Source of the DNA: JAHJDR01 sp964526915
GTDB taxonomy: Bacteria; UBA10199; JADGCS01
Assembly: GCA_964526915.1 (NCBI GenBank)
Contig: CAZGMS010000148.1
Span: forward strand, 24,063-88,062
DNA: 64,000 bases
Direction: 5' to 3'
Below the pieces are notes generated by a model. The model was given only the letters and a program-made list of their open reading frames with translations, ran no database searches and was not told the DNA's origin. The position numbers and the translations under genes were made by a program. Positions 36,061-44,349 of this stretch are shown here, in pieces. Positions within the stretch are counted from its first letter, which is position 1, and each line of letters starts with the position of its first letter.

Positions 36061-37991
36061 AAAAACCTTCTTGGAACAAAATAAAATCGGACGAGGTTTT
36101 CAACATTTCGGGCTGGGGCTCACCCTATTTCTCGATCAACCGTCACGGTGACGTGGCTGTTCACCCACGGGGAAAAAAGAATCGCTCATTCAGCCTAAAA
36201 ATATTGGTCGATCAGATTATCGAAAGAAGCATCCAAACACCTTTCCTGCTCAGATTCAATGATATCCTGCTTCACAGATTGGCCTGCATCAAGCAGGCCT
36301 TCGAAACTTCAATCTCCGAATATGATTACAAAGGAGGACACTCCATCATTTATCCCATCAAGGTCAACCAACAAAGACATGTAGTAGAACGCATTGCGGA
36401 CTTTAATCAAAAAAACAACAACGGCCTGGAGGCGGGTTCAAAGCCCGAACTCCTGGCCATCATGGCGCTTTCCAGGGATCCCAAAACCCCCATTGTGTGC
36501 AACGGCTACAAAGACGAAGAATATTTTGAAATCGCCCTCATGGGCATGAAGATCGGCAAGCAGATATACCCTGTCATCGAAAAATATTCGGAATTCGAAA
36601 CCTTGATCAAGGTATCAAAAAAACTCAATATCAATCCCGAATTTGGTGTCCGCATCAAGCTCTCTACGAAAGGATCGGGCCGCTGGCAAAAGTCTGGCGG
36701 GTTTCGTTCGAAGTTTGGACTCACCATCAATGAAGTCGTAAAAGGCGTCGGCGTGCTGAAAAAAGCAGGCCTGCTCGATGGCTTCAAACTATTGCATTTT
36801 CACCAAGGCTCGCAAATCACCAACATCAGCACTATCAAGAGTTCGCTCAAGGAAGCGGGGCGCGTGTACGTCGAGCTGATTAAGCTGGGTGTGCCTCTGT
36901 CCATTTTAGATGTCGGCGGCGGTTTGGGCGTTGATTACAACGGAACCGGCACGAATGATGACAGCTCCGCCAACTACACTTTGCAGGAATACGCCAATGA
37001 CATCATCTTTCAGGTCAAAGAAATCTGCGATGAAGCTGGTATTGATCACCCCACCATCTTTACCGAAAGCGGACGCGCGGTCGCGGCACATCACTCGGTG
37101 CTCGTTTTTGAGGTGTTGGGGTTTTCCGGTTATGATCGCTCGGACCTTCCCACAAAAACAAAAAAAGCCTGGACCAAACCACTCAAGGAATTATTTGAAA
37201 TTCGCCAAGCCCTCAAGTGGGAAAAAGACAGCACCCGCACGATGGAACATTATCACGATTCCGTCTCTAATTTTCAAGAATGTCAAAATCTGTTTGGACT
37301 CGGCTACATGAACATCGAGGAGCGGGGCCTGGCGGAGGAGTTTTATTTCAGTTCCCTCAAGCGCTGTCTGACCATTCTGGAAAAAGACGAAGAATACAAA
37401 AACGAAGTGGCCGACCTGGAAGAGACACTGTCTGACACCTACTTTGGCAACTTTAGTGTGTTCCAATCATTACCCGACCATTGGGCCATTGGCCAACAAT
37501 TTCCAATCATGCCCATTCACCGTCTTAACGAAGAACCCACCTCCTCCGCCATCATCGCCGACATCACCTGCGACAGCGACGGCAAGGTGGACCGCTTTGT
37601 GGGCGAAGGTGAAGGCAAACGAACCATCAAACTCCACCCACTGGATGATAAGGAATATTATCTCGGCGCGTTTCTGGTGGGTGCGTATCAGGAAACCCTG
37701 GGCGATTTGCACAATCTTTTCGGAGACACCAATGCCGTGCATGTGAGCATCGACAATAAAGGCCGACCGCTCATTGACACAATTGTCAAAGGTGATACCG
37801 TGAGAGAAATTCTGGGTTATGTACAGTACGACGTGGAATCTCTGTTGGACAAAATGCTCAAGCAGGTGGAAAAGGCCGTACACAAAGGGCTTATCTCGTT
37901 CAAGGAGTCAGGCACGCTTTTTAAATTCTACGAAACCGCCATTGAAGGTTACACCTATCTGGAAGACTGGGTGACACGGGGTGAGTATTGA
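36057..37991 (+). CDS. speA: Biosynthetic arginine decarboxylase
   Basis: A 644-residue PLP enzyme that makes agmatine for putrescine and spermidine. The PLP lysine is in IIYPIKVNQQRHVVE near residue 104. Other family features are FGVRIKLSTKGSGRW near 205, the LDVGGGLGVDYNGT segment near 285, and the C-terminal ITCDSDGKVD near 505 with the substrate-binding Asp. Length is usual for the family. The ATG at 36057 overlaps the metallopeptidase stop. No speB or aguAB is in the window. Confidence 0.96.
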   Translation: MKKPSWNKIKSDEVFNISGWGSPYFSINRHGDVAVHPRGKKNRSFSLKILVDQIIERSIQTPFLLRFNDILLHRLACIKQAFETSISEYDYKGGHSIIYPIKVNQQRHVVERIADFNQKNNNGLEAGSKPELLAIMALSRDPKTPIVCNGYKDEEYFEIALMGMKIGKQIYPVIEKYSEFETLIKVSKKLNINPEFGVRIKLSTKGSGRWQKSGGFRSKFGLTINEVVKGVGVLKKAGLLDGFKLLHFHQGSQITNISTIKSSLKEAGRVYVELIKLGVPLSILDVGGGLGVDYNGTGTNDDSSANYTLQEYANDIIFQVKEICDEAGIDHPTIFTESGRAVAAHHSVLVFEVLGFSGYDRSDLPTKTKKAWTKPLKELFEIRQALKWEKDSTRTMEHYHDSVSNFQECQNLFGLGYMNIEERGLAEEFYFSSLKRCLTILEKDEEYKNEVADLEETLSDTYFGNFSVFQSLPDHWAIGQQFPIMPIHRLNEEPTSSAIIADITCDSDGKVDRFVGEGEGKRTIKLHPLDDKEYYLGAFLVGAYQETLGDLHNLFGDTNAVHVSIDNKGRPLIDTIVKGDTVREILGYVQYDVESLLDKMLKQVEKAVHKGLISFKESGTLFKFYETAIEGYTYLEDWVTRGEY

Positions 37992-38022
37992 AAAACCGGT
38001 TCCCTGTTCACTAAACTAGACT

Positions 38023-38139
38023 TTATATAGTCTGATTTATAAAGTTTGGTTTATGATTGGGACTACAAATCGTTTTGCGGCGGTAAATGTTGGGGATCAC
38101 CAGTTTTTTGCCAAAATCGTTTATGGGCAAACTATTCAT
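38023..38139 (-). pseudogene. Truncated duplicate of the 5' end of the 39380-39928 gene
   Basis: On the minus strand the ATG at 38137-38139 opens a 38-codon frame starting MNSLPINDFG, the same ten residues that start the gene at 39928. Similarity ends after LVIPN (LVTPK in the full gene). The rest is unrelated A/T-rich sequence. It belongs to the direct-repeat copy at 38087-38172. It is probably a remnant left by duplication or insertion. Confidence 0.65.
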
Positions 38140-38172
38140 GTTCATAAAATGATTGGCCTATGTGCACATTGA
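38087..38172. repeat. Left copy of an 86-91 base direct repeat
   Basis: It matches 39875-39965 with an identical 32-base core starting GCCAAAATCGTTTATGGG and with a few mismatches on both sides. The two copies enclose the antitoxin-toxin pair and the 182-aa gene body. The repeat holds the start of that gene and half of its ATGCACATT operator. Confidence 0.85.
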
Positions 38173-38226
38173 GGGCGAAAATAACGCTTTTTAAATTTGA
38201 TTGTGTAGGTTTTTTTTACATCACTA

Positions 38227-38255
38227 TTGACAAATATATTTACATTGCTGATAAT
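38227..38255 (+). promoter_or_regulatory. Sigma-70-type promoter of the Panacea-antitoxin gene
   Basis: TTGACA (38227-38232), a 17-base spacer, and GATAAT (38250-38255). The start codon follows at 38283. The -35 is a consensus match and the spacing is ideal. It drives the antitoxin-toxin pair. Confidence 0.75.
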
Positions 38256-38282
38256 GGATGAATCAAGAACGGGGCTCCTGAT

Positions 38283-39056
38283 ATGCTGGCAAAATTCATT
38301 CAACAACAACGCCACCTGCACAAGCTGACGCAAGGCCATCTCGCCTCGCTGCTGGGCATTTCACGCCCCACCTACATTCAAATCGAACGCGGCGAACGGG
38401 AATTGACGATCACTGAAGCGAAAAAACTGGCAAACGTTTTCGATCTTTCTTTCGAAGATTTTCTAGCTGGCAAAACTCATCAACACAAAGTGATTCTGGA
38501 ACAGAGTAAAAAAGTGGATGCTCCGATGACAAAACTTCAAATCCGCATCACAGAAAAAAATCTTGGTAAGTTCAAGCAGGTTTTGTTGTACATTCTGGGA
38601 AAAGTCGGGGGCAAACCGAACGTGGGCGAAACCGTTCTCCACAAGCTGCTCTACTTCATCGATTTCGATTACTACGAAAAATATGAAGAAAATCTGATGG
38701 GAGCCACCTACATCAAAAATTATCACGGCCCCACTTCCGTTGAGCTTGGCGCGGTTCTCAAGGATATGCAGAAAAACGGAGACCTCGAGGCCGTAACCAG
38801 CAACTATTTTAAGTACGAACAAAAAAAATATCTGCCGCACAAAAAGGCAAATCTGGCCCAGCTTTCGGCGCGCGAGATTGAACACATCGACAACGTCTTG
38901 GCCAGGCTTTCGGATAAAAATGCCAAAGAGATAGAAAATTATTCCCACGACGACATCCCGTGGAAAACAGCCAAAAAAGGCGAACCACTATCATACGAGA
39001 GCGTCTTTTATCGTGATGAAAAGTATTCCGTAAGAAATTATGACGATACGCTTTAA
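38283..39056 (+). CDS. XRE-family regulator with Panacea (DUF4065) domain, probable antitoxin
   Basis: A 257-residue protein. Residues 1-60 form an XRE helix-turn-helix (LTQGHLASLLGISRPTYIQIERGERELTI). Residues 90-250 are a Panacea/DUF4065 domain (LHKLLYFIDFDYYEKY, YHGPTSVELGAVLKDM). In known systems Panacea domains act as chaperone-like antitoxins for varied toxins, and an N-terminal HTH adds autoregulation. It overlaps the next gene by 17 bases, the usual coupling of a toxin-antitoxin pair. A strong promoter lies upstream. Confidence 0.88.
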   Translation: MLAKFIQQQRHLHKLTQGHLASLLGISRPTYIQIERGERELTITEAKKLANVFDLSFEDFLAGKTHQHKVILEQSKKVDAPMTKLQIRITEKNLGKFKQVLLYILGKVGGKPNVGETVLHKLLYFIDFDYYEKYEENLMGATYIKNYHGPTSVELGAVLKDMQKNGDLEAVTSNYFKYEQKKYLPHKKANLAQLSAREIEHIDNVLARLSDKNAKEIENYSHDDIPWKTAKKGEPLSYESVFYRDEKYSVRNYDDTL

Positions 39057-39378
39057 CGAGTTGCCGTCTTTTGCAAAAGAATTTCGGCGACTCGCAAAAA
39101 AATACAAATCATTGCCAGCGGATCTAGAAGAATTTAAACACATTCTCTCTTCCCTGCCTTTGGGCACCAACAAACATTTCAATGTCATCACAAAAAATGA
39201 GCAATGCGTCGTTCTGAAAGCGCGCTTTTTTTGTCGCTACCTGAAAGGTTCATCGTTGCGAATCATTTACGGGTACAAAGAAAAAACAGCCTCCATCGAT
39301 TTCATCGAAATATATTTCAAGGGCGAAAAAGAAAGTGAAGACCGAAATAAGATTTGTGAATATTTAGAATCCATTTGA
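39040..39378 (+). CDS. RelE-like probable toxin
   Basis: A 112-residue basic protein. The N-terminus FAKEFRRLAKKYKSLPADLEEF and the C-terminal strands LRIIYGYKE...SIDFIEIYFKGEKE are laid out like RelE/ParE/HigB-type toxins (YoeB fold), which cleave mRNA on the ribosome or inhibit gyrase. I cannot tell which. It overlaps the Panacea-antitoxin gene and is probably neutralised by it. The region Lys/Arg residues expected for RelE-like mRNA cleavage are partly present. Confidence 0.8.
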   Translation: MTIRFNELPSFAKEFRRLAKKYKSLPADLEEFKHILSSLPLGTNKHFNVITKNEQCVVLKARFFCRYLKGSSLRIIYGYKEKTASIDFIEIYFKGEKESEDRNKICEYLESI

Positions 39379-39379
39379 T

Positions 39380-39928
39380 TTACACCGACGCCACCATCAA
39401 GCGGGCGCGCTCTGCCAAACTGAGGCTGCTCAAGCCAAAAAACCGGTAAAGACGCTTGAAATATTCCACATCACCCAGAGCATCACGATACCCATTGAGC
39501 CTCACCAAACTTCCCAGCGGCAAAGAAATAACGGGACGGAATTTGAACTCCAAATCCATTCCCTGTTCCGCATAAATCGTCTCCAATTGATTTTGAATGA
39601 AAAACAATCTTTCGACAGGTTCATTGATTGCGGGCATATCGCGCATCCCCATAATCTGGCGTACAACAACCACAAAATCTTGAGGCACAGAATCCAGTTC
39701 AAATATCTCTCGCGCGTTCTCTGTTACATAAGAAACCATTTTCTCCTGTGAATCGGGTGTTACCGCAAACAACAACCGGAAAAGATTCTTGAAAAGCCCA
39801 ATCCCCTGATTGGGCCCTGTCTCTATAGCAGAATCAAAACTACGATCAAAACGAGCATAATCTGTTCTGACCAGATGTTTGGGGGTCACCAATTTTATGC
39901 CAAAATCGTTTATGGGCAAACTATTCAT
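39380..39928 (-). CDS. Unknown 182-residue protein divergent from the Fic gene
   Basis: Starting at the ATG at 39926-39928 (MNSLPINDFG), it gives 182 residues. ATGs at 39934 and 39979 are in frame, but the latter lies within the operator. The sequence is soluble and mixed helix/strand, with no motif I know. It includes GLFKNLFRLLFAVTPDSQ and FKRLYRFFGLSSLSLAERARLM. It is transcribed away from the HTH-Fic gene across a shared ATGCACATT operator, and convergent with the RelE-like toxin (1-base gap). A truncated copy of its start lies at 38023-38139. Confidence 0.6.
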   Translation of the reverse strand: MNSLPINDFGIKLVTPKHLVRTDYARFDRSFDSAIETGPNQGIGLFKNLFRLLFAVTPDSQEKMVSYVTENAREIFELDSVPQDFVVVVRQIMGMRDMPAINEPVERLFFIQNQLETIYAEQGMDLEFKFRPVISLPLGSLVRLNGYRDALGDVEYFKRLYRFFGLSSLSLAERARLMVASV

Positions 39929-39965
39929 GTGCATAAAATGATTTGTTGACTTATATGCACATTGA
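39875..39965. repeat. Right copy of an 86-91 base direct repeat
   Basis: Counterpart of 38087-38172. It covers the first codons of the 182-residue gene and the left part of the operator region. The two copies are 1.79 kb apart. Confidence 0.85.
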
Positions 39966-40013
39966 TATAAAATGTGCATATAATGTTTCGTGACTTTTTA
40001 TGCACATTTTATG
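39955..40013. promoter_or_regulatory. ATGCACATT operator between the 182-aa gene and the Fic gene
   Basis: ATGCACATT (39955-39963) and AATGTGCAT (39971-39979) form a perfect 9-base inverted repeat with a 7-base spacer. A third half-site, ATGCACATT, lies at 40000-40008, immediately before the fic start at 40011. A weaker half-site GTGCATAAAATG is at 39929-39940. The Fic protein's N-terminal HTH is the natural candidate to bind it. Confidence 0.7.
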
Positions 40014-41069
40014 AATTTTGAAACCAGAAAAAACAAAATCATTGAATTTCTTAAGACCTATGGACGCATCACCAGCAGAGATGTCCAGGGTTTGACAGGA
40101 GGGCATCGTAACACAGCGCTTCAGGATTTGAAAAAACTTGAGGAAGCGAAGATGATCCAGGCGTTTGGTGTCGGCAAAGGCACCTATTATCAACTCGTCC
40201 AACAAATCATTTTTGAGCCTGCTGTCATCCTGAAAATCTTTGAGAAAAAACAAAAAGAAAAGCTGGAAAAATATTTCAAACAGGCCGGCCGTCGTCCGGT
40301 TTTCTTTGATAGGGTTAAAGACTTGGCCTTACAGGCGGATTTTTCTGTGCCAGACCTTTTCAATCAAAAAATCAATGTGTTTAATTCGCGTGTTAATGAC
40401 ACAAAAAAACTTTTATCTGCTCACGAACAAAAAAGAAAAAAACAGAAACTGGTGATCGATTTGTCCTGGGCCTCTTCGCACATAGAAGGCAACACCTATT
40501 CTCTTTTGGAAACGGAGAGCTTGATCGAACATCAAGAAACGGCTCATGGCAAAAAGTATACCGAAGCCAAAATGATTCTCAATCATAAACAGGCCATCGA
40601 GCACATCAGGAAATACAAGGGTTATAAAACATTGCACAGAAGAGGGATTTTTGAATTGCACCAGATTCTTATTGATGGTCTGGATGTTGAAACGGGTTTG
40701 AGAAAACAGTTGGTCCGCATTTCAAACAGCAGTTTCGTGTCTTGTGACAATGAATTCCAGATCACCCAGACGCTGGATGAAATCATAACGGTGATCAATG
40801 AAAGAGAATCGGTTCTGGAAAAAGCCGTGATGGCTAATCTCCTCGTGGCCTTTCTACAACCCTTTGCTGACGGGAACAAAAGAACATCGCGCATGCTGGG
40901 CAACGCCATTCTGGTGTCACACGGGTTGTTGCCCATTTCATTTTCACACACACCGAAAGACGATTACATCAAAGCCATGCTCTTTTTTTACGAAAAGCAG
41001 AATCCCCGCTACTTTATGTCCCTTTTTTTCAACGAGCTGAATCAATCGTTTGTGGAGTACATTGGTTAA
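40011..41069 (+). CDS. HTH-Fic domain protein with altered catalytic motif
   Basis: A 352-residue protein. Residues 5-70 form a winged helix (GRITSRDVQGLTGGHRNTALQDLKKLEEA). The Fic domain (about 150-330) has an inhibitory-helix motif SSHIEGN near residue 165. The active-site loop reads LQPFADGNKRTSRML near residue 285. In functional Fic proteins this is HPFxxGNGRxxR, so the catalytic His is Gln and the Gly before Arg is Lys. Loss of AMPylation activity, or a different activity, is likely. It is probably a transcription factor that keeps the Fic fold as a nucleotide sensor (inference). Confidence 0.9.
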   Translation: MNFETRKNKIIEFLKTYGRITSRDVQGLTGGHRNTALQDLKKLEEAKMIQAFGVGKGTYYQLVQQIIFEPAVILKIFEKKQKEKLEKYFKQAGRRPVFFDRVKDLALQADFSVPDLFNQKINVFNSRVNDTKKLLSAHEQKRKKQKLVIDLSWASSHIEGNTYSLLETESLIEHQETAHGKKYTEAKMILNHKQAIEHIRKYKGYKTLHRRGIFELHQILIDGLDVETGLRKQLVRISNSSFVSCDNEFQITQTLDEIITVINERESVLEKAVMANLLVAFLQPFADGNKRTSRMLGNAILVSHGLLPISFSHTPKDDYIKAMLFFYEKQNPRYFMSLFFNELNQSFVEYIG

Positions 41070-41208
41070 TAAATTTTTCTTTCAGATAGTCTTGAGATAC
41101 TTTTGATAAACCCAAGAGGAATATTGGCGTGAATGTTTCTTCAGTTTTTTTGTTCAACCGGTCACAATAAAGCATTTCAGTAAAGAGAGGCAAGACACTC
41201 CTACACTC

Positions 41209-41754
41209 CTAATTATTATTTTTTAGGAGCTTTTTGAGGAATTCCAGATCCTGCTTATCACGTGAGTCTCCTCGCGACGTGACGGCCAGTTGCTTGAGTT
41301 GAAAAAGGTGTGTTGGGGAAGCAATCCAAAATGTCTTTGAATCTATTTTTAGTTTTATGGCTTCTTTGAGGAGCTTTGACGCTGAAATGGGAAAATCGAA
41401 TAGAAGGTCAATTTTTAGGCCTGTTTTGCTATTATAAAAGAAAGCACTTGTTGGCTTATTAATTTTTAAATGATGAATTGCCTCCTGTTTAGTTTTAAAA
41501 GTCTTTATAATTTGGCCACGATCGTTGATCTGAGACGCAAGAACAAATCCTTTTTTATAAAAGGTCTTCACGAATTCATCAATCCGGTGGCGTGGATTTT
41601 TTATCACGAAATCAACATCCCTGGTCACTCGCTCAGAACCAAGAATCACAAGTGCCAAGCCACCGATCATGACAGGCCGCCAACCCTGCACAACAAGATC
41701 GTTGAGAATATCGCCAATCATTGAAGGATCAATGAGACTGATTTTGTTTTTCAT
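41209..41754 (-). CDS. Nucleotidyltransferase-fold protein (AbiEii/MNT type)
   Basis: A 181-residue protein with the nucleotidyltransferase signature GGLALVILGSERVTRDVDFVI near residues 30-50 (GG-x-A...T-x-D-x-D), a second acidic residue in LKIDLLFDFP, and a C-terminal PTHLFQLKQLAV...RDKQDLEFLKKLL that recalls AbiEii-like proteins. Such proteins are toxins or modifiers in toxin-antitoxin and abortive-infection systems. Its start lies within the end of the preceding small gene (26-base overlap), which suggests a two-gene module. Confidence 0.8.
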   Translation of the reverse strand: MKNKISLIDPSMIGDILNDLVVQGWRPVMIGGLALVILGSERVTRDVDFVIKNPRHRIDEFVKTFYKKGFVLASQINDRGQIIKTFKTKQEAIHHLKINKPTSAFFYNSKTGLKIDLLFDFPISASKLLKEAIKLKIDSKTFWIASPTHLFQLKQLAVTSRGDSRDKQDLEFLKKLLKNNN

Positions 41755-41947
41755 AAGCAGATCTTAAAGCGTCGATGGTGTTGACATAGGCAAAGTTCAA
41801 TTTAATCCGCTTGGCTGCCAGTAGCGAAAAAGCACGGGCCTGGCCACCCATCGAGGCAATTTCTTTCTTTCTTTCAGGTAACAATTTTTTTGCCCGAGCC
41901 TGACCTCCCAAACTCCCCAGTTTTTTGGCCATGCTGTTGATTTTCAT
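41729..41947 (-). CDS. Small basic partner of the nucleotidyltransferase
   Basis: A 72-residue protein from the ATG at 41945-41947 (MKINSMAKKLGSLGG); a longer frame opens at 41974. It has two copies of the motif GGQARA about 25 residues apart, in a helical Lys/Arg-rich context. It overlaps the nucleotidyltransferase gene by 26 bases and is translated first, as antitoxins usually are. The role as antitoxin is inferred only from the arrangement. Confidence 0.65.
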   Translation of the reverse strand: MKINSMAKKLGSLGGQARAKKLLPERKKEIASMGGQARAFSLLAAKRIKLNFAYVNTIDALRSAYEKQNQSH

Positions 41948-42072
41948 GATAATATTATACTTCGCGCTAAGCATAATTTCAAGAGACTTTTTCGATAATA
42001 GGTGGGGGGCTTTTTTGTCGACAGAACCAGAATGGCCTGCCGTTACCGTAACATTGACCGATCAGGAAAAAA

Positions 42073-43521
42073 TTATTTTCTCTGATAATCAAAAATATTC
42101 CCGCGTCCAAAGATCCAATCGGGATCCCACTTGTTTTTGATGGCCAACATCTGGCGGATGACCTTGCTGTTGTGTTGCACCACCAGTAAATTGCGCTTGA
42201 TCTTGCCGAGTCCATGTTCGCCAGCTACGCCGCCATCATAATAAACAACTTGTTCGCATTGTTGCCGCACAAAATCCAGGGCCTTTTGCCTCTGTTCGGC
42301 GTCTTTGGTCAAAAAGTTCCAATGAGGGTGGCCATCACCAATGTGTCCAAAAACAATGAAAGGGATTTTGAGTTCATTGGCTTTTTTATACACGCGTGTC
42401 ATCATATCGTACAGATGTTGCGGTGGCACCCACCAATCGGTCCCCACCTTCCCGCCACCTTGCTCCGTGTATTTCATGTATTCCTCATTGACCATGAGCG
42501 GAATGTAATGACGGCTTTCGTGAATGTCCTTCATCTGCTGATCGGTCTTGGCCAAAAACACACGATCAATGGCCTCTTGGTCGCCAACTTGTCGGTAGAT
42601 TTGTGTCAGCAACATGTACCAAACATCCAGCTGTTCTTTAAAATCGCTTTCGTGGGCATATTCTTCTTTGACGTACAAAAAACAAGCCTCATTGTGGAGT
42701 TCCGTGGGGCACGCCGGACAGGCCTTGAAATAGTCCACCGCACCCGGCCCAATCAGCTCAAGGGCCACAGGAAGCCGTTCCTTTTTTAACAACAAGGTGG
42801 CCGCCTTGATGCATTTTTCAAAGCCCGTGAAGGGCAACAAGAGCAAAAACTCATTAGAGCGCTCTCTCTTGATGATCTTCAATTTGATTTTTTTGATCAG
42901 ACCCAAGGTGCCCTCAGAGCCAATCAATTCGTCGATCTCTTCGCCCTCTAAACAATAACCAGCGGTATTTTTGAGGATCATCATGGGCACGCGCTTTGCC
43001 CGAGATAATATTTTGATCTGTCCGTCTGGACGTAGAACCTCGATCTCGATCACATACTTGCGCGTGGCACCGTATTTGAGACTTCCCTCACCAGTAGCGT
43101 TGGTCGCTACCGTAGAGCCCACAAGGGCCTCCTGGTAACTGGTGGGATCCGGTGGATAATAATAACCCGCCTCCTGAACCGCCTTTTTCAAATCTCCCAA
43201 GATGACCCCCGGTTCAGTTACCACAAAGGCCTCGCCCGTTGCAGAGTCCGTACCAATATCGAGAATCTTGTTTTTGAGTGACAGGGCAATGGCCACACCG
43301 TTGTCGGCAACGGACGCACCTGTCATGGATGTCTGTGAGCCACAAAAGGTCACGGGGATTTTATGAGCGTGACAGTGCGCAACAACTTCCGCGACCGTCT
43401 CCCAATCACCCGCGCGGTACACATAATCGGGTTTGCCACGGTACACAGAATCCTTGGAATATCTTTCGAGCATTTCCGGATCGGAATAAAAATAGTCCTC
43501 AATGTTGATCTTGATTTTCAT
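42073..43521 (-). CDS. FAD-linked oxidase, GlcD/D-lactate dehydrogenase type
   Basis: A 482-residue flavoprotein of the VAO/PCMH class. The FAD-binding region (residues 30-210) has FCGSQTSMTGASVADNG and TEPGVILGDLKKAVQEAGYYYPPDPTS, followed by VGSTVATNATGEGSLKYG. The C-terminal FAD-oxidase domain has the family's active-site stretch FGHIGDGHPHWNF and GGVAGEHGLGKIKR. It oxidises a 2-hydroxy acid, such as D-lactate or glycolate; the sequence does not decide which. It follows the short-chain dehydrogenase gene by 15 bases. Confidence 0.92.
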   Translation of the reverse strand: MKIKINIEDYFYSDPEMLERYSKDSVYRGKPDYVYRAGDWETVAEVVAHCHAHKIPVTFCGSQTSMTGASVADNGVAIALSLKNKILDIGTDSATGEAFVVTEPGVILGDLKKAVQEAGYYYPPDPTSYQEALVGSTVATNATGEGSLKYGATRKYVIEIEVLRPDGQIKILSRAKRVPMMILKNTAGYCLEGEEIDELIGSEGTLGLIKKIKLKIIKRERSNEFLLLLPFTGFEKCIKAATLLLKKERLPVALELIGPGAVDYFKACPACPTELHNEACFLYVKEEYAHESDFKEQLDVWYMLLTQIYRQVGDQEAIDRVFLAKTDQQMKDIHESRHYIPLMVNEEYMKYTEQGGGKVGTDWWVPPQHLYDMMTRVYKKANELKIPFIVFGHIGDGHPHWNFLTKDAEQRQKALDFVRQQCEQVVYYDGGVAGEHGLGKIKRNLLVVQHNSKVIRQMLAIKNKWDPDWIFGRGNIFDYQRK

Positions 43522-43536
43522 AGGCGTCTTTCCCTA

Positions 43537-44295
43537 TCAAAACACAAACAACCCCGACCCTCCATCAACTTCAAAAATCTGCCCCGTCGTGTAATTGGCT
43601 TGTTCACTGCATAGAAACGTGATGGTGTTGGCGATGTCTTCGGGTTTGCCAAAGCGTCGCATGGGAATTGATTTTTTCATACGCTCCAACATGTCGCCGC
43701 GAATGAAGGTCATGGCAGCTTCGGTTTCCATGATCCCCGGCGCCACAACGTTCACTGTGATGTTCTTGCGCGCTCCCTCCAAGGCCAATGATTTGGCCAA
43801 TCCGATGACGCCCGCCTTGGTCGCCGAATAACTCGTTTGGCCAGAACCACCGCGCGTTCCCGCCACACTGCTCATAAAAACCACTCGTCCCCATTCGTTC
43901 TTTAACAAATGGGGCCAAACCGCACGTGTGACATTGGCAGAACCAATCAGATTGACCTGTATATCACGATCCCATTTTTCGACCGGGATGTCGGCGAAAA
44001 AGCCAACCGTGTTGAGAATGCTGGCGTTGTTGATCACAATGTGAAGACCTCCCAAGTCTGTCACAATTTTTTCTACCGTCTTGGTCACATCGTTCACAGC
44101 GGCGATATCGCACTGGTAGCCCTTGATTGCTATTCCGAGGGCAGACAATTCGCTGACTGTTGCCGAAAGATCGGCGACGTCCATCACGGCAATCTTGGCC
44201 CCGGCCTTACCCAACGCCAGAGCATCGGCCCTTCCCAACCCTTTTCCCGCCGCACCCGTAATGAGCGCCACTTTTCCTGATAAATTGATATTCAT
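43537..44295 (-). CDS. Short-chain dehydrogenase/reductase (FabG-like)
   Basis: A 252-residue NAD(P)-dependent oxidoreductase. The cofactor motif is ITGAAGKGLGRADALALG at residues 13-30 (TGxxxGxG form), NNAS near 90, and the catalytic Ser-Tyr-Lys is in MSSVAGTRG...YSATKAG near 141-160. The C-terminal EVDGGSGLF is usual. It shares a transcript with the FAD-linked oxidase, so the two may act in succession on one hydroxy compound; this is inference. Confidence 0.93.
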   Translation of the reverse strand: MNINLSGKVALITGAAGKGLGRADALALGKAGAKIAVMDVADLSATVSELSALGIAIKGYQCDIAAVNDVTKTVEKIVTDLGGLHIVINNASILNTVGFFADIPVEKWDRDIQVNLIGSANVTRAVWPHLLKNEWGRVVFMSSVAGTRGGSGQTSYSATKAGVIGLAKSLALEGARKNITVNVVAPGIMETEAAMTFIRGDMLERMKKSIPMRRFGKPEDIANTITFLCSEQANYTTGQIFEVDGGSGLFVF

Positions 44296-44349
44296 ACGAG
44301 GTCTCCTTTGTGACCATTGATACCTGCGACGGACGTGTGAAGCAAGATT

